10,393 bases of DNA from NCBI GenBank assembly GCA_902767055.1, contig CACXFX010000103.1, forward strand, positions 1 to 10,393, read 5' to 3'. This stretch comes from an uncultured Pseudomonadota bacterium. Lineage in GTDB: Bacteria > Pseudomonadota > Alphaproteobacteria > RF32 > CAG-239. Numbering within the stretch: position 1 is the stretch's first letter; each line of letters starts with the position of its first letter. The notes beneath the pieces were generated by a model. That model saw nothing but the letters and a program-made list of their open reading frames with translations, did not search any database and was not told the origin of the DNA. Below are positions 1 to 6,946 of the stretch, one piece after another. A program made the translations under genes and the position numbers.

Positions 1-878
1 ATACCGAACGGATCCTGATGAATCAAAACCTGTGCATTCGGATAAACTTTTTTAATTTTCTTTTCAACCAAATCCGACAGACGGTGCGCTTCATTTAATG
101 TTAAGTTACCATCCATTTCAAGATGCAATTCAAAAGAGTACGCCCCGCCAAAATTTCGCGTTCGTACGTCATGCAGACCCTTAATACCTTTTGTGTGCTT
201 AACCAAATAAACAATATTTTGCCGAATCGCAACATCCAATTCTTTATCCATCAAACAATCGATTGCCTCTCTTGCAATATCAAAAGCATAATAAAAAAGA
301 TAAACCGAAATAAAAAAAGCCGTGATGACATCAACGATTTGTATCCGAAATTTTTGAACAATATAAAGCGACAATAACGTTGCAAGATTTGTTAAAATAT
401 CGACCGTATAATGCGCGCTGTCCGCTTTAATCGCAAGTGATTGCGTATTTTTTAACACAAATCCTTGAAACAAAATAAGCCCGATACTTAAAACAAGACT
501 GACAACCATGACTAAAATACCGATATTTGTTTGTTTTAAGGGCAACGGATTAATCAGCCGTTCAATTCCGTTATACATCACAAAAAGCCCCGAACCCGCA
601 ATAAATGCCGCCTGTATTAATGCACTGATTGCCTCGGCTTTAAAATAACCGTAACGATACATACAACTTGCCGGCTTTAGCGAAAATTTCACGGCAATCA
701 TTGAAATAACAGAAGCCACGACATCTGCCAGACTGTCAACAAGCGATGACAACACGGCAATCGAGCCGGTCATCAGCGAGGCAATTGTTTTAATCACGCA
801 CAAAACAAGTGCTGTCGAAACACTTGCAACAACGGCTGTTTTCTTGAAAAAATCAGCTTTTTTATGCCCCCAAGTCAT
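1..878 (-). CDS. fieF: Cation diffusion facilitator transporter, FieF/YiiP type (3' end cut by window)
   Basis: Inner-membrane divalent-cation/proton antiporter exporting Zn2+ or a similar metal from the cytoplasm. 292 codons are visible of an expected roughly 300, so only a short tail is missing. The translation aligns without gaps to remembered E. coli FieF through the first 160 residues. Membrane-site ligands are present: D48 and D52 in SLVDSLAD, and H156 and D160 in SAHYTVD. The cytoplasmic domain keeps the dimer-interface zinc ligands H236 (LHD), H252 (LHLE), H265 (EAH), and H287 and D289 (IHQDP). The ligands of the loop site between helices 2 and 3 (D68, H71, H75 in E. coli) are replaced by S71, Y74 and Y78. 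The start chosen is the ATG at 878, preceded by GGAAA about 8 bases upstream and lying inside the 3' end of the preceding gene (17-base overlap), which suggests coupled translation. Family assignment is firm. The exact metal and the fieF name are inferred from the D-D / H-D ligand pattern. Confidence 0.93.
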   Translation of the reverse strand, partial: MTWGHKKADFFKKTAVVASVSTALVLCVIKTIASLMTGSIAVLSSLVDSLADVVASVISMIAVKFSLKPASCMYRYGYFKAEAISALIQAAFIAGSGLFVMYNGIERLINPLPLKQTNIGILVMVVSLVLSIGLILFQGFVLKNTQSLAIKADSAHYTVDILTNLATLLSLYIVQKFRIQIVDVITAFFISVYLFYYAFDIAREAIDCLMDKELDVAIRQNIVYLVKHTKGIKGLHDVRTRNFGGAYSFELHLEMDGNLTLNEAHRLSDLVEKKIKKVYPNAQVLIHQDPFG

Positions 879-3800
879 TTATTTTTTTCCAATCTTTTGA
901 TGTTATTTCAAAATATTGTCCCTTTGTCAGTGCCCCGAAAAATTCAAGATGTTTGTTTGGTGTATTTTTCGGGATTTGATATTGAATATAATACTTTTCA
1001 CCCGACTTAAAAGCATATAATAAAATATCTGTTTTATCTTCGGTTTTGATCTGATAAAGCTTTAAGAGCATCAAATCTTTAAGTTCTGTTTTTGCATCAA
1101 CAAATTCAATGTTGAGTAAAGTCTTAACCGCATTTGCAAGCTTTTCTTCTTCCTCAGTATCATTAAACGAAACCAACCGCCCAAATCTTAAATCCCAAAG
1201 ATGACTGTATGTCCACGCATGAAAATCAAGCGACAAATCCACAAACTCGGCTTTTGCAAGCCACACCTGAAATTTATCCTTAAATTTGACATAGGCTCCC
1301 GTACTTCCGCGACTGAGCTCAATATCATATTTGCCGATTTCAAGTGATTGAACGGGAAGCCCCTCTTTATCAAACAACTCAACAACCGTCTTTTGCGAGC
1401 CTTCAACCTCCAATTCCGAAAGCCCGAATTTTGAGAGATTTTCGCCTTTATCCGATTTTTTCTCATAAAACGTACTTTCCAAAAGCGCACTCAAAAAGCT
1501 TTTGATGCGTTCCTGATAAACCGCAAACGGATATTCTTTTAAGCGCCAAATACCGGCACGCTTTTCAAAAGTCAAAGTCGTATCATGATTTTGAAGTTTT
1601 ATTTGGTTAACATCATTAATTCTTTTGGATAAATTTTCCAAAAGCGGTTTATTCTCATAGAAAGAAAAGTTTTTGCTTCTTGACCACACAACCGCACCGA
1701 CGCCGATACAAAAAACAAGCAACGCCCATCCCAAAAATTTCAAAAATTCAGGATTGATATCCAATTTTAATGACGCTTTCAAAATTTTATTTTTCTTTAA
1801 TAATAACAACACGCCGACAAGACTTAACAAAAGAGGTACGGCTAAAATATTTACCAATTTGATGATTAAGGCAATGCGCTCGATTTTTGATAAACTTTGC
1901 GCCCGAAGCGTCGCCAATTCCATGCGCTGTTTTTCAAGATTCTTTTTAATCGTTGAGATAACAGCCAGTTCATCGGCACTGAAATTTTCACGTTCTTCAA
2001 AATCGCGTTTTGCCCAAATCTCCTGCAAACTTTTTTTGGTTTCATCAATGGCCTTGAATATTTCTTCTTCTTTGACTTTATAGGCAAACATACTTTCCTT
2101 GCGCAGCTTTTCGATATTTTTAAATATTCTGTTTTTCGCCCCTTTGCCTCTCAATCTTAAAAGAGCGGAATTATTTGTTAAAAAGTCCAAGCCGTTTAAG
2201 ACAAAATCAGCATTATTAAAAAGTCCGACAAAATATTTTTGATCAAGCAAAGCCTGCTGTTTTCCCCAAAAAGCATCATAAAGAAAATCCGTATCCCCGA
2301 CGACGATCAAATCAAATTGATTATCCGGATTTTTACCATGGATGTAAGCGCTTAAAAATTTAACATTATCATCTTTTTTAAAAAAGCTTAAAATTTGCCT
2401 CGGATTAAGATTATTATAAACAACCTCGGCCGGCATTAAAGCAGAATTAGAGCTTGCCTGCAAAAGCGGCGTAAAATCGACATTTGCACCTTCCTCGGGC
2501 ATCACAACGGCACTTGATGCAAGCAATATCGTATGCAAATTTTTTGTGACCTTATGAAACGGATTAAAGTTGTTTTCTTTTAATTTAAATTGAATAACAT
2601 CTTGTGTATAGGCCGGATTGGTCTGATAATTTGTCGTTGCATCAACCGTGATGGAATTATCAAGATCCGCCACAACATAATCACCGTAAAACTTAAAGCC
2701 CCAAAACTTATCAAGCCCGCCCAAATCAGAAGCCGAGAAAGGTGTGTTCGAGGGCATATAAAGTCTTCTTGCCTCGGCCGCCGCATCAAGAAAAACAAAA
2801 ATTTTACCATAATCGGACGAAAAACTTTTAATTTTCTCAATCATCTCGGGAGTTAATTTTCTCGGATGAACCATCATCAAAACATCAATTTTTTCCAAAT
2901 CTTCAGGCTTTTCAATCGTTTTAACATCATAAAACTCAGAAATTTTCGAAACCAGTTGATATTGGGGCAAAATCACGCCTTCGACACTCACCCCGGTTAC
3001 GGGAAGAGAAGATAAAATACCGACAGTCTTTTTCTTTAAATCCAAACCGTAAATCAGCGCCGTCAAATCTTGTTCCAGATTCAAAATTCGCTCGTTTGAA
3101 AGATAACCGATAACCCCCTTCCGATCGAGCCCGTCAACAATTGATAAACCGAAAAGCGCATTTTGGTTGAGATCAATCAAAGGTATCGGCTGCAAACCTT
3201 CGGCAAGTGCTCTGTCTTCAATCTCATCTAAATTTTGAGGGTGATAAATACGATAATCAAATTTACCGTTTGAAGCTGTTTTATAATGCGAAAGCAACAT
3301 TTTAACCCTGTCAAACATTTGTCTGAAATTCGGGTTGCGCTTGGCTAAAATATCCGAAAAATACAGCTTTGCCGTGACAGGTTCATCAAGCGATTGCAAT
3401 ATGTTGATTGTGTCTTCATTCAAGGTATAAAATTTTTCTTGCGTCGCATCAAACTCAACCCCGTCGGTGAGATAATCGGCCAGCAAATTAAAGCCGATTA
3501 ACCCCAAAAACAGCGCCATTGCGGCAACAATATAATTAGCCGCATGCGTCGATTTCAACCAAAAAGATGTACCCGCTGTTTTAAAACCGACAATCAGCAT
3601 TGTCATAAAGTTAAATAAAATAATGACAGAAGCAAAAAACAAAATATCCTTAAACGCCAATGCCCCGTTAATCATATTGTTGTAATGTGTCAAAAAACCA
3701 AACGATGCAATCATATCCACAATATAATCGGGAAAAATCAGCCTGAAAACCGAAAGTACAAATTCCATCCCGCTAAAGAAAAACACCAAATTTGCAATCA

Positions 3801-4302
3801 CCGCCAAAACAAGCGCAATTACCTGATTTTTTGTTAAAGCGGACATGGTCTCCGACACGGCAAGCATTGCTCCCGCCAGTAGAAAACTCGCAAAATATGA
3901 CAGTAAAATAACACCGTTATCCGGACTGCCCAAAACATTGACCGTCACAACAAATGTCGAGGTTAAAAAAAGCGCAATCCCCGAAAATATCCACGCCGCC
4001 AAAAACTTTCCCCATACAAAACAAGGGAGTGTGATCGGCATCGTCATCATTTGCGCAATTGTTTTTAGGCGAAATTCTTCGGCAAAAAGCCGCATGGCTA
4101 TTCCGGGCAAAAACAAAAGATAAATCCATGGCTCGTAGACAAACATATAAAAAAGCGACGCTTCGCCGCGTTCCAAAAAATGGCCGAAATAAAAAGCCCC
4201 AACGGCATTTAACACCAAAAAACCGACCAAATAAACATAGGCAAGCGGCGAAATAAAATAACGCAACAATTCATTTTTAACAATCGCAAAAAATTTTTTC
4301 AT
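862..4302 (-). CDS. Fused ABC-2 permease / GldG-like auxiliary protein / DUF4340 membrane protein
   Basis: A 1146-residue inner-membrane protein, partner of the ATPase encoded just upstream. Residues 1-242 form an ABC-2/GldF-type permease with about six helices (near 18-40, 55-75, 100-123, 130-152, 160-180, 220-242). A seventh helix (255-278) leads into a GldG/ABC_transp_aux-like periplasmic region (about 284-720), opening with FDATQEKFYTLNEDT, the family's usual entry motif. A charged helical, probably coiled segment (724-805) and a helix (810-836) close the GldG unit. A further helix (855-874) starts a DUF4340 region (about 880-1146) with IKLQNHDTTLTFEKRAGIWRL near its start. These parts are commonly two or three separate neighbouring genes; here one uninterrupted frame joins them. 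Start: ATG at 4302, with AGGA 9 bases upstream; the GTG at 4305 immediately after the ATPase stop (3 bases longer, 1147 aa) is equally well placed. Substrate unknown. Gliding is not implied, because GldFG-like proteins occur widely in non-gliding bacteria. Confidence 0.88.
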   Translation of the reverse strand: MKKFFAIVKNELLRYFISPLAYVYLVGFLVLNAVGAFYFGHFLERGEASLFYMFVYEPWIYLLFLPGIAMRLFAEEFRLKTIAQMMTMPITLPCFVWGKFLAAWIFSGIALFLTSTFVVTVNVLGSPDNGVILLSYFASFLLAGAMLAVSETMSALTKNQVIALVLAVIANLVFFFSGMEFVLSVFRLIFPDYIVDMIASFGFLTHYNNMINGALAFKDILFFASVIILFNFMTMLIVGFKTAGTSFWLKSTHAANYIVAAMALFLGLIGFNLLADYLTDGVEFDATQEKFYTLNEDTINILQSLDEPVTAKLYFSDILAKRNPNFRQMFDRVKMLLSHYKTASNGKFDYRIYHPQNLDEIEDRALAEGLQPIPLIDLNQNALFGLSIVDGLDRKGVIGYLSNERILNLEQDLTALIYGLDLKKKTVGILSSLPVTGVSVEGVILPQYQLVSKISEFYDVKTIEKPEDLEKIDVLMMVHPRKLTPEMIEKIKSFSSDYGKIFVFLDAAAEARRLYMPSNTPFSASDLGGLDKFWGFKFYGDYVVADLDNSITVDATTNYQTNPAYTQDVIQFKLKENNFNPFHKVTKNLHTILLASSAVVMPEEGANVDFTPLLQASSNSALMPAEVVYNNLNPRQILSFFKKDDNVKFLSAYIHGKNPDNQFDLIVVGDTDFLYDAFWGKQQALLDQKYFVGLFNNADFVLNGLDFLTNNSALLRLRGKGAKNRIFKNIEKLRKESMFAYKVKEEEIFKAIDETKKSLQEIWAKRDFEERENFSADELAVISTIKKNLEKQRMELATLRAQSLSKIERIALIIKLVNILAVPLLLSLVGVLLLLKKNKILKASLKLDINPEFLKFLGWALLVFCIGVGAVVWSRSKNFSFYENKPLLENLSKRINDVNQIKLQNHDTTLTFEKRAGIWRLKEYPFAVYQERIKSFLSALLESTFYEKKSDKGENLSKFGLSELEVEGSQKTVVELFDKEGLPVQSLEIGKYDIELSRGSTGAYVKFKDKFQVWLAKAEFVDLSLDFHAWTYSHLWDLRFGRLVSFNDTEEEEKLANAVKTLLNIEFVDAKTELKDLMLLKLYQIKTEDKTDILLYAFKSGEKYYIQYQIPKNTPNKHLEFFGALTKGQYFEITSKDWKKINDLGA

Positions 4303-4305
4303 CAC

Positions 4306-5028
4306 TTATTTTCCTTTATTGTTCGTCAACTTTTTAAAAGCTTCGGCCAAAGATTTCGTCTTCGTTTTTTCTTTAATTTGCGCCAATGTCCCGTCAATGA
4401 CGAGTTTTCCCTGATTAATCACGACAATCCGGTTAGCAATCGTTTGCGCCTCATCCAGTAAATGCGTCGAAATTAAAATTGTTTTATTTTTACCCATTTG
4501 AGAAATCAAATTTTGCATATGCTCTTTTTGGTTCGGATCCAAGCCGTCGGTCGGCTCATCCAAAAACAAAATCTCAGGGTCCGATAAAATACTTTGCGCA
4601 AAACCGACACGCCGCAAATACCCCTTTGATAAAGTCTCAACTTTTTGAGAAAGCACATTTTCGATATTTGCAATTTTGATAACTTCGCTTAAACGCTCTT
4701 TTGTGGCGCCGCGTAACTGCCTCATATAATTTAAAAACATTTTAACGCTCATATCCGGATAAATCGGCGCTCCCTCGGGCAAAAAGCCGATTTTTTCTTT
4801 AGCCTTAAGCGGATTTTGTTTTATATTTTCACCGTCAATAAAAATATCCCCCGATGTCGGACTTAAAAAACCGGTCATCATATTCATCAAAGTTGATTTT
4901 CCGGCACCGTTCGGACCCAAAAGCGCAATAATTTCGCCCTTTGATGCTTCAAAATTAAAATCCGAAACGGCATGAATTTTACCGTACATTTTATTTAAGT
5001 TGATGGTTTTAATCGTTACCTGTTCCAT
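4306..5028 (-). CDS. ABC transporter ATP-binding protein, GldA/CcmA-like
   Basis: Cytoplasmic ATPase of 240 residues that should power the fused permease encoded directly downstream. Visible motifs: Walker A GPNGAGKST (38-46); Q-loop region IGFLPEGAPIYPD (80-92), with Glu where most ABC proteins have Gln, a pattern I know from GldA-type ATPases; signature LSKGYLRRVG (133-142), with Lys instead of Gly in LSGGQ, also usual for this subgroup; Walker B ILFLDEP (153-159) followed by the D-loop TDGLDP (160-165); and the H-loop ISTH with H189. The C-terminal 40 residues are basic and lack a recognisable extra domain. The stop codon lies 3 bases before the permease ATG, and the ATG lies 1 base after the kinase stop, with AGGAAAAA as ribosome site inside the kinase 3' end, so translation is probably coupled through all three genes. 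Family is certain; the transported substrate cannot be read from the sequence. Confidence 0.96.
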   Translation of the reverse strand: MEQVTIKTINLNKMYGKIHAVSDFNFEASKGEIIALLGPNGAGKSTLMNMMTGFLSPTSGDIFIDGENIKQNPLKAKEKIGFLPEGAPIYPDMSVKMFLNYMRQLRGATKERLSEVIKIANIENVLSQKVETLSKGYLRRVGFAQSILSDPEILFLDEPTDGLDPNQKEHMQNLISQMGKNKTILISTHLLDEAQTIANRIVVINQGKLVIDGTLAQIKEKTKTKSLAEAFKKLTNNKGK

Positions 5029-5029
5029 T

Positions 5030-6115
5030 TTATTTTTCCTGATATAATTTTCCGCCCGTCATCGGCTCCAACACCCCGGTTGTTTGTGGAAACGTTATCG
5101 GCAAATGATAATAACATCTGGCCGCCAAAAAAGCAACCGCCGCCGCATCATCTGCTTGATAAAGCTCAGCATCAATATTTGATTCTTTAAGCTTTTGCTT
5201 GATCAAACGAACAAGCGTCGGATTTTTACCCCCGTCACCGCAAATCAGTGTCTGAACCGGTTTTAAAGGCAGCATCTTATTGACGCTTTGAACAATACCT
5301 TCTGCAATAAATTCCGTTATTGTCGCCGCACCATCTTCGAGCGACAACCCCTCAAAATGCTCAATTTTTTCTTCAAACATGTCGGAGGCCATTGCTTTTG
5401 GCGGCAAGATTTCAAAAAAAATGTGACGCATTAAATTCCTGACGATTTTCAAATCAGGTTTTCCGCAGGCCGCGCATTTACCGTTATAATCGGTTGAAAG
5501 TCCGGCATGTTTTTTCATAAAATCACCGAGCATGGCATTGCCTGCCGCACAGTCAAAAGAAAGCATTTCACCCAAAGGGCCGATATAAATCAAACTGCTG
5601 ACAGCACCGATATTGATAAAAAGTACCGGTTTTTTCATTTTTGCTGCGAGCGCCTGAAAATAAGTCGCACTTAAAGGGTTTCCCCTACCGCCGTTTAAAA
5701 CGTCGGCATTATGAAAATGTGAAACAACCTTGATATTTAAGGCCTCAAAAATCCTTTGCCCTTTACCGAGCTGATAGGTATATTTTTCGGATATGTCATG
5801 TGTAATGGTCGGCCCCTCAAGACCGATAAGATCAATTGCCTGTTGATTTGAAGACTTCATATTTTTTAATGTCTCAATCATGATATCGGTCATATCGTTT
5901 TCGACCATATCGATTAAAACTTTATCATCGGGATTGGTTGTTTTTTTACCCCTTATCAAATCTGTTTTAACACGCAAAAATGCCGGCAAAGGATATTCTT
6001 TTATATCAAAAATATCATATACATCAACACCGTCTGTCCTGACTAACGCACATTTGAAAACGTCAAATGAAGCGCCGCAAACCAAAGCCAAAACATTTAA
6101 GGGTTTAATCACCAT
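5030..6115 (-). CDS. Divergent anhydro-N-acetylmuramic acid kinase (AnmK-like)
   Basis: 361 residues, the usual AnmK length. AnmK opens and phosphorylates 1,6-anhydro-MurNAc during murein recycling in the cytoplasm. Motifs can be followed from end to end but are eroded: CGASFDVFK (13-21) for canonical SGTSLDGID; GLEGPTITH (98-106) for GSHGQTVxH; HFHNADVLNGGRGNPL (133-148) for DFRxxDxAxGGxGAPL, keeping D138 at the place of the catalytic Asp and the Gly-Gly pair; NIGAVSSL (168-175) for NIGGIANL; FDCAAGN (187-193) for FDTGPGN; PPKAMASDMF (238-247) for PPKSTGREx(x)F; CGDGGKNP (292-299) for CGGGAxNP. A CxxC (C214, C217) sits where ordinary members have DxxGxxAxxG. Start ATG at 6115 has GAGG 10 bases upstream. 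It leads the operon with the ABC genes. I am confident of the fold and family but not of activity: lost Gly and Asp residues in the phosphate-binding loops could mean a changed substrate or a pseudo-enzyme. The symbol is therefore left blank. Confidence 0.85.
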   Translation of the reverse strand: MVIKPLNVLALVCGASFDVFKCALVRTDGVDVYDIFDIKEYPLPAFLRVKTDLIRGKKTTNPDDKVLIDMVENDMTDIMIETLKNMKSSNQQAIDLIGLEGPTITHDISEKYTYQLGKGQRIFEALNIKVVSHFHNADVLNGGRGNPLSATYFQALAAKMKKPVLFINIGAVSSLIYIGPLGEMLSFDCAAGNAMLGDFMKKHAGLSTDYNGKCAACGKPDLKIVRNLMRHIFFEILPPKAMASDMFEEKIEHFEGLSLEDGAATITEFIAEGIVQSVNKMLPLKPVQTLICGDGGKNPTLVRLIKQKLKESNIDAELYQADDAAAVAFLAARCYYHLPITFPQTTGVLEPMTGGKLYQEK

Positions 6116-6226
6116 TTTTTATCAACCTCATCTGACCTATTTTAAGGTCGATGCGTTAAAATTTAGTTATTTTAAATATACCGAACCGATTTTTCCGTGA
6201 TTTTATTTGAGATATACAGATAAATT

Positions 6227-6715
6227 TTATTGTAAAACATTCGTTGCGGCAAAAAGAACCTGCTTCGGGTCCATATTTTGCACCAAAACAGCCTGAAAAA
6301 TCGGATACATTTGCTCACATTCATCAATGGCGACATCGACCATTTGCGCCAATTTTTCTTCAAACGCTTTATCTGCCTTGTCAACAATAACCGAATGCTT
6401 AAAAATCGGCGTATCATATGCCGTCCAATAAGAAAAATGACCGAGCCACAGATTTTCATTAACAAGCGCCAAAAGCTCAAAAACGCGATTTTTATCACAC
6501 GTTGTGTTTTCAATATTGATAAAGCATGACATATGCAAACATTTCAAACGCTCTTCCCATGCAAAAAAGAGCAACATATCCTGCCATTTTCCGCCGACTT
6601 CAACCACAATTTCATTGTTTGAGCGCCGCTCTAAACCCAAAAGCTTTTGCCCGAAGATGTTTTCCAAAACATCAATCGGATTGCTTTTTTCAAATTTTTG
6701 CGACGCCAAAAGCAT
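6227..6715 (-). CDS. YbjN domain-containing protein
   Basis: A 162-residue soluble protein of the YbjN family, in the form I know from Alphaproteobacteria. Recognisable segments: NPIDVLENIF (12-21); RRSNNEIVVEV (30-40); DMLLFFAWEERL (46-57), corresponding to the family's usual D-x-R-L-F-F-A-W-R-E-D-L; and the highly typical FELLALVNENLWLGHF (79-94), followed by YDTPIFKHSV. No signal peptide or membrane helix is seen. YbjN proteins have a fold related to type III secretion chaperones. A stress or multicopy-regulator role is reported for E. coli YbjN, but the biochemical function is unknown and should not be transferred. Start ATG at 6715 has AAGG 9 bases upstream; a likely promoter lies at 6747-6775. 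It is followed by a 111-base gap before the AnmK-like gene with no clear terminator or promoter, so read-through into the next operon is possible. Confidence 0.9.
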   Translation of the reverse strand: MLLASQKFEKSNPIDVLENIFGQKLLGLERRSNNEIVVEVGGKWQDMLLFFAWEERLKCLHMSCFINIENTTCDKNRVFELLALVNENLWLGHFSYWTAYDTPIFKHSVIVDKADKAFEEKLAQMVDVAIDECEQMYPIFQAVLVQNMDPKQVLFAATNVLQ

Positions 6716-6746
6716 TTATTTGCCCTTTTTTATCTGATCACTTCAA

Positions 6747-6775
6747 AGCATACAAAAGCAAAAATTTAAGAGCAA
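6747..6775 (-). promoter_or_regulatory. Candidate sigma70-type promoter for the ybjN-like gene
   Basis: On the minus strand TTGCTC (6775-6770) is separated by 17 bases from TATGCT (6752-6747). The predicted transcript start near 6740 leaves a leader of about 25 bases before the ATG at 6715. Spacing is ideal, but each hexamer has two mismatches to consensus and the region is AT-rich, so chance matches are likely. Confidence 0.35.
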
Positions 6776-6777
6776 CA

Positions 6778-6791
6778 AACTTGATAAAGTT
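6778..6791. repeat. Inverted repeat AACTT-GATA-AAGTT upstream of ybjN
   Basis: Perfect 5-base arms around a 4-base centre, lying two bases upstream of the putative ybjN -35 box. The symmetry extends to ACAAACTT/AAGTTGT if one base is allowed to slip, and the adjacent GTTGTGCAAC (6789-6798) is another partial palindrome. It could be an operator or chance symmetry in AT-rich DNA. No regulator can be named. Confidence 0.25.
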
Positions 6792-6807
6792 GTGCAACAA
6801 AAAAATT

Positions 6808-6836
6808 TTTTTTTATTTATTTAAAAAAAATATAAT
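6808..6836 (+). promoter_or_regulatory. Candidate promoter for lgt with perfect TATAAT -10 box
   Basis: TATAAT at 6831-6836 is a perfect -10 hexamer. The 17-base-spaced -35 position (6808-6813) reads TTTTTT, which is poor, but it sits in a run of A and T tracts (6801-6830) that could act as an UP-like or bent element. Transcription would start near 6843, giving lgt a leader of about 100 bases that contains the inverted repeat 6855-6876. Confidence 0.35.
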
Positions 6837-6854
6837 GTAAATTCAGTAAATTAA

Positions 6855-6876
6855 AATTTTGTCGGTGAACAAAATT
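6855..6876. repeat. Inverted repeat in the lgt leader
   Basis: AATTTTGT (6855-6862) and ACAAAATT (6869-6876) are perfect 8-base complements around CGGTGA. If transcription starts near 6843 this would be a hairpin near the 5' end of the lgt mRNA; as DNA it could be an operator. It is the only GC-containing island in this otherwise nearly pure A/T stretch. The rest of 6716-6946 shows nothing further. Confidence 0.35.
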
Positions 6877-6946
6877 ATTTTTGATGTGGATTATTTTTAA
6901 GCTCTTAATATACTTTTAAATATTTTGAAAATTTAAGGAATTTTGA

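Noticed and set aside
1673..2083. Plus-strand open frame of 136 codons opposite the fused ABC gene, plus many similar shorter frames elsewhere.
   Set aside because: They lie antisense to long genes with clear family motifs and have low-complexity, Ser/Asn/Lys/Phe-rich translations with no domain or ribosome site.
3845..4256. Overlapping plus- and minus-strand frames of 65-92 codons within the permease domain region.
   Set aside because: The permease frame is continuous with well-formed membrane helices. These are shadows of its codon pattern.
862..4302. Possibility that the 1146-residue fusion is an assembly artefact or frameshift joining two genes.
   Set aside because: The domain junctions (about 242-284 and 836-880) are smooth, with linker-like sequence, no stop remnants and no internal ribosome site that I can see. 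A sequencing error that removes a stop cannot be excluded without reads.
6116..6226. Search for a terminator or promoter between the ybjN-like and AnmK-like genes.
   Set aside because: Only short AT-rich repeats such as ACCT/AGGT (4 pairs) are present. No hairpin with a U-run and no pair of promoter hexamers at acceptable spacing was convincing.
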